A stretch of DNA of 9,680 nt from Aequorivita sp. (GCA_002733915.1 NVXN01000002.1:119667-129346), one strand, 5' to 3'. Positions 1 to 7,007 are shown, counted from the first letter of the stretch. Notes: generated from the sequence alone by a model not told the origin. Program-made: numbers and translations.

Positions 1-42
1 CAAAAAACTATTTTTTGTGTTTTTTTATTTGAAAGAAATCTT

Positions 43-432
43 CTAAAAATCCTGATTATTAAGCTGTTTTGAAAGAAATGCCACTTCCAGAATTAAACAA
101 GTTGCGTAGGGCACAAAAAATGCAGCAAATTCCGAAGTGGACATCGTTCCGTCTTCCCGATAAAAAGGATAGAAAACCAGAAAGAAAACCAAGAATTTAA
201 TTCCGCTACCTGCAAGAAACATAAATCCGGTGTGTGACGATTTCTTGTTGAATTTGGATTGGATGAAGATTAAGATACTAGCTGCCAAGGCATAATTGAC
301 TAAATAGGAAAGCACAATTCTATCTGCAAAAAATGGCAATTCCTTATTTTGAAGTATAAATAGGTGTGCTGCAAAAACTACAGTTAGCACCAATATAAGG
401 ACAACCAAAAATTTGAAAGTAGGTTTTTTCAT
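43..432 (-). CDS. DUF6168-type four-helix membrane protein, possible AtpI-like ATP synthase accessory protein
   Basis: Small integral membrane protein of 129 residues. Four hydrophobic segments are visible at about residues 6-27, 39-58, 69-90 and 101-121, with basic residues at the N-terminus and between segments 2 and 3. I recognise it as the flavobacterial family called DUF6168, whose function is not established. Its size, topology and place next to an AtpZ-like gene resemble AtpI (UncI), which helps assemble the c-ring of F0F1 ATP synthase; that role is inference only. I chose the ATG at 432; one codon upstream a TTG is also in frame but is less likely. The gene starts 9 bases after the stop of the exported protein gene, so it is probably cotranscribed. 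atpB would be expected beyond the left edge of the window. Confidence 0.8.
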   Translation of the reverse strand: MKKPTFKFLVVLILVLTVVFAAHLFILQNKELPFFADRIVLSYLVNYALAASILIFIQSKFNKKSSHTGFMFLAGSGIKFLVFFLVFYPFYREDGTMSTSEFAAFFVPYATCLILEVAFLSKQLNNQDF

Positions 433-441
433 CAAAAGATT

Positions 442-954
442 TTAAAATTCAATCTTATCTCTTTTGCAATACCAGTGTGGTTGGCAATCAAAAACTATAC
501 AACCTCCCGGCCAATAATCTGTTGGATTACCAGAAGAAATTATTAATCCATATTTTACGGGTATTACCCTGTTCTCCTTTTTGCATTTTGGACAAGTCTT
601 ATTATTTTCAGATATATTATATCGGCAATTATAAAAATAATATGTCTCAAAATTTACTATACGTTTTCCAGAATCAATATAAATTTTCCTATTTAAATAA
701 TCTGTATCACCATTTGGAAAAAATAACAATTCATATTCGCCTGGCTGAAGGTTTTCAAATTTAAAAGTTAAATCATCACCAACATCAATCATTTTATCAG
801 GACCACAAGAAGTCAAATACACTTCTAATTCATTTTTCACAATTTCGATATCTTGAGGATTGGCTACAATTAACTTTCCTTCCAAAGTAGTATTTTGAGA
901 GACAATATTTAAGGCGCTCAATAAAAGTAATATGAGAATTATGCTTTGACGCAT
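442..954 (-). CDS. Exported protein of unknown function: TTR/carboxypeptidase-regulatory-like domain plus Cys-rich zinc-ribbon-like tail
   Basis: I do not recognise a named function. Residues 1-20 form a clear signal peptide (MRQ, then a run of I and L, ending around NIVSQ), so the protein is probably periplasmic or outer-membrane associated. There is no lipobox cysteine. Residues about 22-105 look like a small beta-sandwich with a typical FENLQPGEYEL turn, as in transthyretin-like or carboxypeptidase regulatory domains. Residues 121-170 hold CPKC (C121, C124), then PGGC (C152), C157 and WYCKRD (C163). This resembles a zinc-ribbon with the last cysteine replaced by D166. The gene starts 3 bases after the AtpZ stop and ends 9 bases before DUF6168. 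A hand count gives about 29% GC over 481-960 against about 44% in bactofilin, so it is probably a lineage-specific insertion in the operon. Confidence 0.8.
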   Translation of the reverse strand: MRQSIILILLLLSALNIVSQNTTLEGKLIVANPQDIEIVKNELEVYLTSCGPDKMIDVGDDLTFKFENLQPGEYELLFFPNGDTDYLNRKIYIDSGKRIVNFETYYFYNCRYNISENNKTCPKCKKENRVIPVKYGLIISSGNPTDYWPGGCIVFDCQPHWYCKRDKIEF

Positions 955-957
955 GAA

Positions 958-1176
958 TTAAGAATTTAATTTATTGGTCTGTTTTATTACCAAAAAAAGC
1001 GAAGCTGCAACACCCACGAGCGTGCAAATGATAAGAAATGTTTTTCCTCCTTCAGAATATTTACCGTCCAGCCATTGGCCCAACCTCACAAAAAGATAAA
1101 TAATAACGCCCATCTGTATGCCGATGCCAGAGAGAATGGCCCACCTTTTAATTCCATTATCGTTTTTATCGGCCAT
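958..1176 (-). CDS. atpZ: AtpZ/AtpI-family F0F1 ATP synthase-associated small membrane protein
   Basis: Protein of 72 residues with two membrane helices (about 12-31 and 45-65) joined by a short loop containing the RLGQWLDGKY stretch typical of the AtpZ/AtpI family. Members sit in or beside F0F1 ATP synthase operons. In Bacillus, AtpZ and AtpI have been linked to Mg2+/Ca2+ transport supporting ATP synthase; whether that holds here is unknown. The ATG at 1176 lies 11 bases after the bactofilin stop, with no promoter motif between, so it is cotranscribed. The length is normal for the family. The symbol is given by family resemblance. Confidence 0.85.
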   Translation of the reverse strand: MADKNDNGIKRWAILSGIGIQMGVIIYLFVRLGQWLDGKYSEGGKTFLIICTLVGVAASLFLVIKQTNKLNS

Positions 1177-1187
1177 AATGAAGAAGT

Positions 1188-1664
1188 TTAATCGTCTAGA
1201 TCGCTATCAACGGTAGCTTTTTTAATGCGTTGTTGGCGATCAAACGGATGCGCTTTGGAATTTTCTGTAGGCGTTTGGTTTGTGGCGATAGTGTTTTTTA
1301 GTTTTCCGTCCTGCATCACACAGGAGGCGTTCATTGTGGCACCGGGCTCAACTGCTAATTTACCCACAATAACATCACCCTCAATTATTGCCGTAGATCG
1401 TAAAGAAAGTGTTCCCGAAACTTGAAGATTGCCTTCAAACTTACCTTCAATGTCGGCATTTTCACAAGTAAGTGTTCCAATAATAACTCCCGTTTTTCCT
1501 AAAACTACTTTGGATGGGGTTTTAACATTGCCTTCAACAGTGCCATCAATTCTAAAGAAACCTGTTGATGATATATCACCTTTTAATTTGGTGCCTTCGT
1601 TGATTCTGTTTTGGGCGGAACCTGGTTCGGTGGCAATTCGTTTCTCTTTTTTGTCTGAAAACAT
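1188..1664 (-). CDS. Bactofilin family polymer-forming cytoskeletal protein
   Basis: Protein of 158 residues whose core (about residues 20-120) is the repetitive Gly/Val-rich beta-helix of bactofilins (DUF583). Short rungs recur, such as GFFRIDGTVEGNV, GVIIGTLTCENADIEGKFEGNL and AIIEGDVIVGKLAV. The core is flanked by a charged N-terminal tail and a disordered-looking C-terminal tail (about 121-158) ending in DSDLDD. Bactofilins polymerise without nucleotide into cytoplasmic filaments that scaffold cell-shape or envelope proteins. No membrane segment is present. The ATG at 1664 lies 49 bases after the porW stop and the gene ends 11 bases before AtpZ, putting a cytoskeletal scaffold between a secretion gene and ATP synthase genes. 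There is no Shine-Dalgarno; the leader is A/C-rich, as is usual in this phylum. Confidence 0.92.
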   Translation of the reverse strand: MFSDKKEKRIATEPGSAQNRINEGTKLKGDISSTGFFRIDGTVEGNVKTPSKVVLGKTGVIIGTLTCENADIEGKFEGNLQVSGTLSLRSTAIIEGDVIVGKLAVEPGATMNASCVMQDGKLKNTIATNQTPTENSKAHPFDRQQRIKKATVDSDLDD

Positions 1665-1713
1665 AGCAGTTTGTTTTAAAGGTTACTATTCTGTTGTTCG
1701 GTTTGTTAGTAGT

Positions 1714-4272
1714 CTATTGATCGGTTACGTCTTTATTTAGGTACTCATCAAGGTTTTTATGGATCTGAATGATTTTATAATTCGGGCTTGATATTTCGAA
1801 AAAAGGACGCTTTATTTTATAATCTTTGTTCTCTTTTAAAACTTCTCCAAAACCACGGGCTCCAAGCTTGGTGTTCAAACCGTGAACGATCACTAACCTA
1901 GTTTCTGGGTCATAATAATCCACAGAAGTAACCATATTTGTATAATTGTAATTTTCAATGGCCTTATCCAGCTTTTCTTTTAATTTTTGTGCTTCTTCTC
2001 TTTCTTCAGTGTTGAATTTATAGACCAATTTCCAACTATCGCTTCCTTCTTCGGGCACAAAATCCTTTATTGCAAGCAACGGCAATGTGTTGCTGTAAAT
2101 TAGCTGTGCCTGTTTGCCCTCATCGGTACTTGGATAGTTAAGTGAAACAAAGTTCAAAGCTTTTTTATAAGCTTCGAAACCCTGTTGGCGGCCAATGGCG
2201 GTAGCTTTTAGCAATTCAAATTTTGGAACGATATCGTTGCCGTTATATACCATCATGTATTCATCTGCTTTTTGAATAACTTCGGCATATTTTGAGGCTT
2301 CAAATTCTTTGTATAGTTGTTTGTATTTAAACTCAGGGCTGGATTCATCGGTTGGCAATTGTGAGTTGGGATTGCGAAGAATTTCAGCATAGCGAGTGTC
2401 GGCATGGTTGGTCAATACATCATTCTTGTATTTATCGGCAGATGAAGGATTTTCTAAGATTTCATAAATCTTCACCAAATTGTATTTTGCAGGAACTACC
2501 AATCGCTCTTCGGGATTGTAGGTAAGCAGTTTTTCAAGCCTATTAGCCGCAAGGTTATATTCCTTGAATTTTTCTTTGTAAATCAATCCCAATTGATAGT
2601 AAGCAAAGTTTCTGTCTTTTGCCAAGCTGTCAAGTATTTTTTGGCCTGTGGGAATTTGGGCAATATAGGTCTGAGGTTTATACAGCTCGTTTTCGGCTAT
2701 AGGTGCAACGTTGGCTATTTCTTCATCGTTATCAATCAAAGAAGTTCTTTTGGTCGAGAGTCTCCAGTTGTCCTCTAGTTTTCTGTCTCCCCATACTTTT
2801 CTGAATTCGCCTTTTCCATAAGCTACCGTGGAAGTATTATAAAAGTAAAACGTGCTTCCTTTGTTGGGACCCGCGGCTGTTTTCCCTTTTTCGTAGAATT
2901 CTTTGTTGGCAATTTTTTGTTCAACTTTAACTGCTTCCAAAGAATCTCTTACCGCCTGTTCCTTGAGCCGTGTTGTATAATCCGTAAAGAAGGCTAGCTG
3001 TTCGGCCTCACTCATTTGTGAAAGTTTCAGGATGCTGTCGTTTGTTGTGGCTATGTCTTCATACTTGATAACATCATCTAGGTTTTCACGCTTTTTGGTA
3101 ATACGCCTCCACTGGCGGCTTTTCGCCTCAAGGAAAGTAAGCGTACTATCATAATAAGCTCCTGCAGTTTTATATTTTGCATTGTCAAAGTTGATTTCTG
3201 CAAGGGTTTGATAGTTTACCGCCTGAAGAATCCTATCTTGTCTAAAAGCTTTAATAGATTTGTTGTAATATTTTACAGCGGTGTTAATACTGTCACTGTT
3301 GCGGTAATAATCACCAAACTGGTTGTAGATTTTATCCAAGAAAGGACGGTTTTCGCGATTTTTTTCAAGGTCTTGCAACAGTTCCAAGAATGCTATTCGG
3401 TCTCCTTTTTCGTAATCAAAGTTTTTTCCTTTTTCCAGATAGGCATTGATCAAATAAGCTCTGGAAGTTTTGCGATTCATGTCAATTACCTCGTCAAAAG
3501 CAATGTTTGCGCTGTCCTTTTCGCCTAAGCGGTTGTAAATTTGACCCTTTATAAAAGTATATCTTCCTTTCAGTTCTTTATCCTTTACATTTTCCGTAGC
3601 TATTTTTATGTATTCCAGCGCTGGCTGCAAAGAATCAAGATTGATAAACGCCTGTGCCATCATTGCTGCGCCATCGGCAATTTCTTCTTCTTCCAATTCA
3701 GCCTGCTCAAACATTTTTTTGAGGTTTTCAATAGCGTATTCCTCATTTTTCAGTCGAATGTTTGTCTTTGCTTTCCACACCTTCGCAACGTTAATATTGT
3801 TACTGGTTGGGTAACGGTCCAAGATAAAATTGAAAGCATCCAGCGCAGGTATAAAACGCCCGTCGTAGTAGCGTGCTTTTCCTAATAGCATATAGGCTTC
3901 GTCAATCTGCGGATTGTATTCCTTGCCGTCAATGTACATTGAGTGCTTTTGGATGGCCTTTGCCGCTTTTTCCTCGGCACGGTTAAAGCCTCCGGCGCCT
4001 TCGCCTTTAGCGGTACCTGGGGCTTTTACTTCTGCTTCGCGTTCCTCTATTTCAATTCTTTCCACGGGAAGTATTTCCCAAAAATTGTCACGAAATCCAT
4101 ACGCCAATTGCTCTTTGGCATCGGCAAAAGCCATGTCGCCATTGTACAGTGTATTATATTCGGTGGTTACCGCATGAACGTTACGGTTTAGGAATGTATT
4201 TTTTTTACGTGAACAAGCTGCCAAAAAAACAACAGCGAGAAAAAATAGCGTAATTTTATATGTGCCCTTCAA
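1714..4272 (-). CDS. porW: Type IX secretion system lipoprotein PorW/SprE
   Basis: Large TPR-rich lipoprotein of 852 residues. The signal peptide has lipobox LAAC with the lipidated cysteine at residue 20; the following SRKK is basic and lacks the acidic surface-export signal, suggesting periplasmic retention. TPR-like helices run through much of the protein; a clear set begins near residue 125 (AYMLLGKARYY, then ALDAFNFILDRYP). The C-terminus contains the conserved-looking VHGLNTKLGARGFGEVL segment and an IHKNL end. SprE is required for secretion and gliding in Flavobacterium johnsoniae, and PorW in Porphyromonas gingivalis links the PorK/N ring to the outer-membrane translocon. The start is a TTG at 4272: the in-frame TAA five codons upstream leaves no ATG before the signal peptide. 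It is the first gene of the leftward operon. Confidence 0.93.
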   Translation of the reverse strand: MKGTYKITLFFLAVVFLAACSRKKNTFLNRNVHAVTTEYNTLYNGDMAFADAKEQLAYGFRDNFWEILPVERIEIEEREAEVKAPGTAKGEGAGGFNRAEEKAAKAIQKHSMYIDGKEYNPQIDEAYMLLGKARYYDGRFIPALDAFNFILDRYPTSNNINVAKVWKAKTNIRLKNEEYAIENLKKMFEQAELEEEEIADGAAMMAQAFINLDSLQPALEYIKIATENVKDKELKGRYTFIKGQIYNRLGEKDSANIAFDEVIDMNRKTSRAYLINAYLEKGKNFDYEKGDRIAFLELLQDLEKNRENRPFLDKIYNQFGDYYRNSDSINTAVKYYNKSIKAFRQDRILQAVNYQTLAEINFDNAKYKTAGAYYDSTLTFLEAKSRQWRRITKKRENLDDVIKYEDIATTNDSILKLSQMSEAEQLAFFTDYTTRLKEQAVRDSLEAVKVEQKIANKEFYEKGKTAAGPNKGSTFYFYNTSTVAYGKGEFRKVWGDRKLEDNWRLSTKRTSLIDNDEEIANVAPIAENELYKPQTYIAQIPTGQKILDSLAKDRNFAYYQLGLIYKEKFKEYNLAANRLEKLLTYNPEERLVVPAKYNLVKIYEILENPSSADKYKNDVLTNHADTRYAEILRNPNSQLPTDESSPEFKYKQLYKEFEASKYAEVIQKADEYMMVYNGNDIVPKFELLKATAIGRQQGFEAYKKALNFVSLNYPSTDEGKQAQLIYSNTLPLLAIKDFVPEEGSDSWKLVYKFNTEEREEAQKLKEKLDKAIENYNYTNMVTSVDYYDPETRLVIVHGLNTKLGARGFGEVLKENKDYKIKRPFFEISSPNYKIIQIHKNLDEYLNKDVTDQ

Positions 4273-4296
4273 AATGCTTTTGGTTTATATAATATT

Positions 4297-4304
4297 CAAA
4301 CTTA
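4297..4304 (-). promoter_or_regulatory. Candidate -7 element for the porW operon
   Basis: On the minus strand this reads TAAGTTTG, a match to the Bacteroidota -7 consensus TAnnTTTG. It lies 24 bases upstream of the porW TTG start, which would give a short leader. No TTG -33 element is seen at the usual 17-23 base spacing, so the promoter is weak by sequence or the match is chance. Confidence 0.45.
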
Positions 4305-4416
4305 AAAGGTTCTATTTTAGTATGTAGAATCACTAAAGAGCGGTAAAAATACATTTCTTTTTAATATCTGCTTAGGGAAACGCCGAAAAAATGCTTCATA
4401 TTAAGGGCGCTGAAGC

Positions 4417-4446
4417 TTTGTTTCCTTGATTTCCTTTGTACTTTTG
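4417..4446 (+). promoter_or_regulatory. Bacteroidota-type promoter for the flavin reductase gene
   Basis: TTTG at 4417-4420 and TACTTTTG at 4439-4446 match the phylum's -33 (TTG) and -7 (TAnnTTTG) elements with 18 bases between them. Transcription would start around 4450-4455, about 10-15 bases before the ATG at 4465, in an A-rich leader. An in-frame ATG at 4426 lies inside this promoter, which argues that the true start is 4465. Confidence 0.75.
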
Positions 4447-4464
4447 CAAAAAAAAATCAGAATT

Positions 4465-5505
4465 ATGAGCGAATTTCACGCGCTTACCGTTTCCGAAGTA
4501 AAAAGAGAAACCCCAAATGCCGTTTCCATAACTTTTAGCGTACCCGAAAATCTTAAGAAAACCTTTGCCTTTAAGGCCGGACAGTACATTACCATAAAAT
4601 ATGAAAGGGATGGCAAAGAACTTCGTCGGGCGTATTCATTATGTTCTTCCCCAAAGAGTGGTATCTTGAAAGTGGCAGTGAAAAAGGTGGATAAAGGAAG
4701 TTTTTCAATCTATGCAAATACAAAATTGCAAGCGGGCGATACCCTGCAAGTAATGCCTCCCACGGGGAAATTCATTTTAGAGCCAAACTTAAAAAACTAT
4801 GTGGCTTTTGCTGCCGGAAGTGGTATAACGCCTATACTTTCTTTGATTAAATGTACTTTGGAAGAAATGTCGCAGAGTAATTTTCTATTGGTTTTTGGCA
4901 ATAGAAATCAGGAAGAAACAATGTTTTACAATGAAATTTTAGAGCTTCAGAAACAATTTCCAAATCGTTTTTCAGCTGAATTTGTTTTCAGCAGGAAGGA
5001 AGAAGAAAATGCTAAATTTGGAAGAATTGATCGCTCTATTGTAAACTTTTTTCTGAAGAATAAATATAAAAATACTACATACGAATCCTTTTACCTATGC
5101 GGACCGGAGGAAATGATCGATGAAGTTTCGGCAACGCTGAAGCATAACGGTATTAATTCAAAACAAATTCACCACGAGCTTTTTTCCACCGCCGAAAAAG
5201 GACTTTTGGTTGAAAAACACGATGGAAACACAAGTGTTACGGTATTTCTTGATGAGGAAGAGCAAACTTTTGAAATGCCACAAACCAAAAGTATTTTGGA
5301 AGCCGCATTGGATGAAGGTTTAGATCCGCCATATTCCTGCCAAGGTGGAATTTGCAGTACCTGCATTGCGCGTTTGAAAGAAGGAAAAGCCGAAATGCGC
5401 AAAAACCAAATCCTCACCGAATCTGAAATTGCGGATGGCCTGATACTTACCTGTCAAGCGCATCCCACAACACCAAAGGTGGTTGTAGATTATGATGATG
5501 TATAA
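4465..5505 (+). CDS. FAD- and [2Fe-2S]-dependent NAD(P)H oxidoreductase, PaaE-like
   Basis: Reductase of 346 residues that passes electrons from NAD(P)H through FAD to a plant-type [2Fe-2S] centre. Domains in order: FAD-binding barrel (about 1-105) with the flavin motif RAYS at 55-58; NAD(P)-binding domain (about 108-235) with GSGITP at 118-123 and CGPEEM at 212-217; and C-terminal ferredoxin domain with cluster cysteines C292, C297, C300 and C330. This order and length match PaaE of phenylacetyl-CoA epoxidase and related oxygenase or desaturase reductases. No paaABC genes are nearby, so the partner is unknown and I give no symbol. It stands alone on the plus strand with its own promoter, divergent from porW and convergent with the glycosyltransferase. 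The start at 4465 is preferred because an upstream in-frame ATG falls inside the promoter. Confidence 0.88.
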   Translation: MSEFHALTVSEVKRETPNAVSITFSVPENLKKTFAFKAGQYITIKYERDGKELRRAYSLCSSPKSGILKVAVKKVDKGSFSIYANTKLQAGDTLQVMPPTGKFILEPNLKNYVAFAAGSGITPILSLIKCTLEEMSQSNFLLVFGNRNQEETMFYNEILELQKQFPNRFSAEFVFSRKEEENAKFGRIDRSIVNFFLKNKYKNTTYESFYLCGPEEMIDEVSATLKHNGINSKQIHHELFSTAEKGLLVEKHDGNTSVTVFLDEEEQTFEMPQTKSILEAALDEGLDPPYSCQGGICSTCIARLKEGKAEMRKNQILTESEIADGLILTCQAHPTTPKVVVDYDDV

Positions 5506-5592
5506 GGGTTGAAATTCCAAATGTTTGAAATTCTAAATTCCAAAAAAATTTGGGCAGGGTTCCTGTGTCGTTTAATAGCTAAGCTGATATTT

Positions 5593-5640
5593 CATTCGAA
5601 TATTCTTCTTCTATAAGTTCTAAAATAGGTCTTTCGAATG
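5593..5640. repeat. Spaced 8-bp inverted repeat
   Basis: CATTCGAA at 5593-5600 is matched exactly by its reverse complement TTCGAATG at 5633-5640, with 32 bases between. Both arms contain the palindrome TTCGAA. It could be a protein-binding site or chance in AT-rich DNA. Confidence 0.4.
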
Positions 5641-5761
5641 GTTAATTTCTATATGTTTGATTTTGAAAAGAACTCAAGGGAGAGGCGAATTGTAATGGCA
5701 CCTGAGAAAAGGCATTTTACGGGGAAGCTTGGGAGTATATATAAAGTATCTATGAGATTTG

Positions 5762-5805
5762 GTCGGCATAAAGACGGCATACAGTCGGCATACAGTCGGC
5801 ATGAT
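5762..5805. repeat. 11-bp tandem repeat, four units
   Basis: Four head-to-tail 11-base units: GTCGGCATAAA (5762-5772), GACGGCATACA (5773-5783), GTCGGCATACA (5784-5794) and GTCGGCATGAT (5795-5805). The core CGGCAT is invariant, and units two and three differ at one base. The period is close to one DNA helical turn. The block is richer in G/C than its surroundings. It may be a minisatellite, a protein-binding array, or part of a dispersed repeat. Confidence 0.85.
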
Positions 5806-5945
5806 ATTGCCATATGAAATAAAAAATTTTCTTGTTCTTTTAGGCAGATAGCCACATCAGAAAATTTAAAGTAGAAGATAGCAGGGTAAAAGTTTTGTAA
5901 ATATAAACGATTTAGGAGCCCTTGTCAAGTTGAGGAGGAAATTAT

Positions 5946-6992
5946 TTAGTTAGTGTAGCGATTATATAACCTTTCTACTTTCGATACTACAGTTTCAGGC
6001 GCAATCGTTTTCATCACCGACTCATAATCGGGAGGATATTTATTGCCATAAATGGATGTTGGAATGAGAGGATATTTCGTTCGGTCTGAAAGAATTTGAT
6101 TGCTTTCCGGCTGATTGAAAGGCACAAATCCCGCAAATGGATGCGTCACGCCCCAAAGTGTAACAACTGGTACGCCATACATTGCCGCCAAATGCCCGTT
6201 GCCGCTATCCATGGAAAGCATCAAATCTAAATTTGAAATAAGGGCAAGCTCTTCTTCAAAAGTAAGTTTTCCGGCAAGGTTGGTAACATTTGCGAAAGGG
6301 TTTTCGAGCTTTTTAAGAAGTTCAATTTCTTTCTTTCCGCCGCCGAAAAGGAAAATTCGGTATTTATCGGTTTCATCCAGTTCCCGGATTACCTCAGCCA
6401 TTAAACTTAAAGGATACATTTTGCTTTGGTGGGCAGCAAAAGGAGCGATGCCGATTATTTTTTTCGGCTCAACACCTATAAGCCCATTAAGTTTTGGGCC
6501 CAACCTTTTTTGTGGTGGGGGGGTAAATTGTTTTAAATCAATAGTAAAACCGAGCTTTTCAAAAACATCGGCGTAACGCTGGTGTGTGCTTTTTAATTGA
6601 GAAATATTTTCGCCTTTGGCAGCTATCAATGCTTTCTTCTCGGCTCTGCCTTTATCAATAGTGGCCGTTTTAATTCCTTTAAACTTTAAATATTTCGTAA
6701 TTATTTTGGAACGGATTACATTGTGAAGATCTGCTACGGCATCAATTCCCAAATCTTTGGCTTCTTTTGCCAGTTTAACCAAGCCAAAACCTCTATGTTC
6801 CCCATACACATCAGCTTCCAAAAAATCTTGATTAGGAATTTCTTCAAAAAATGGTTTGAAAAAGGGTCGGGAAAGTACCGTGATTTTTAACTCTGGATAT
6901 GTTACCGCCAAAACACGAAGAACGGGCACGGTCATAGCCACATCGCCCATTGCAGAAAGGCGTATTACCAATATGTGAGTGGGTTTTTCCAT
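5946..6992 (-). CDS. Glycosyltransferase family 9 protein (heptosyltransferase-like)
   Basis: Protein of 348 residues with the two-Rossmann GT-B layout of ADP-heptose:LPS heptosyltransferases (RfaF/WaaF group). The N-terminus has the nucleotide-sugar motif ILVIRLSAMGD (7-17), where the final Asp is the usual catalytic position. The second domain starts near residue 179 (IIGIAPFAAHQSKMYP) and carries the family signature DSGNGHLAA at 262-270, followed by VVTLWG. It likely transfers a sugar to a cell-surface glycan, acting at the cytoplasmic face of the inner membrane; the exact sugar and acceptor cannot be read. The start is the ATG at 6992; a TTG four codons upstream at 7004 is less likely. 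It follows DUF4254 by 46 bases, a gap occupied by a hairpin repeat, and is the last gene of the right block. Confidence 0.9.
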   Translation of the reverse strand: MEKPTHILVIRLSAMGDVAMTVPVLRVLAVTYPELKITVLSRPFFKPFFEEIPNQDFLEADVYGEHRGFGLVKLAKEAKDLGIDAVADLHNVIRSKIITKYLKFKGIKTATIDKGRAEKKALIAAKGENISQLKSTHQRYADVFEKLGFTIDLKQFTPPPQKRLGPKLNGLIGVEPKKIIGIAPFAAHQSKMYPLSLMAEVIRELDETDKYRIFLFGGGKKEIELLKKLENPFANVTNLAGKLTFEEELALISNLDLMLSMDSGNGHLAAMYGVPVVTLWGVTHPFAGFVPFNQPESNQILSDRTKYPLIPTSIYGNKYPPDYESVMKTIAPETVVSKVERLYNRYTN

Positions 6993-7007
6993 ATTTGTTG
7001 CCAAAAA

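Larger units (their letters stand above)
5506..5945. other. Intergenic region between convergent genes, no convincing gene
   Basis: These 440 bases separate the stops of the reductase and the glycosyltransferase. They hold a 9-bp direct repeat TTGAAATTC (5509-5517 and 5525-5533), a spaced inverted repeat (5593-5640) and an 11-bp tandem repeat (5762-5805). A 54-codon plus-strand reading frame (5653-5817) and a 68-codon minus-strand frame (5649-5855) cross the tandem repeat; neither has a clear start signal or a domain, and I do not call either a gene. No strong G/C hairpin followed by a T-tract is visible for either gene. Confidence 0.7.

Noticed and set aside
477..764. Plus-strand 95-codon frame over the exported protein gene
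   Set aside because: The opposite strand has a signal peptide, ordered cysteine motifs and operon spacing; the plus frame has none of these.
3541..3885. Plus-strand reading frames within porW (also 2593-2778, 3208-3528, 3914-4191)
   Set aside because: They lie antisense to a strongly supported gene and show no domains; they arise as complements of the porW codons.
5169..5520. Minus-strand reading frames overlapping the reductase C-terminus
   Set aside because: Antisense to the [2Fe-2S] domain with its conserved cysteines; no independent support.
5540..5553. CCAAA/TTTGG hairpin as a terminator for the reductase
   Set aside because: The stem is only five mostly A/T pairs and no T-tract follows.
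5762..5805. Possible CRISPR array
   Set aside because: Units are 11 bases with no spacers between them and there are no cas genes.
5649..5855. 68-codon minus-strand reading frame in the convergent gap
   Set aside because: Cysteine-rich low-complexity translation generated by the 11-bp repeat; no promoter, no domain, and the opposite strand is equally open.
6993..7004. Upstream TTG start for the glycosyltransferase
   Set aside because: The ATG at 6992 places the ILVIRLS motif at the normal distance from the N-terminus, and the TTG abuts the hairpin repeat.
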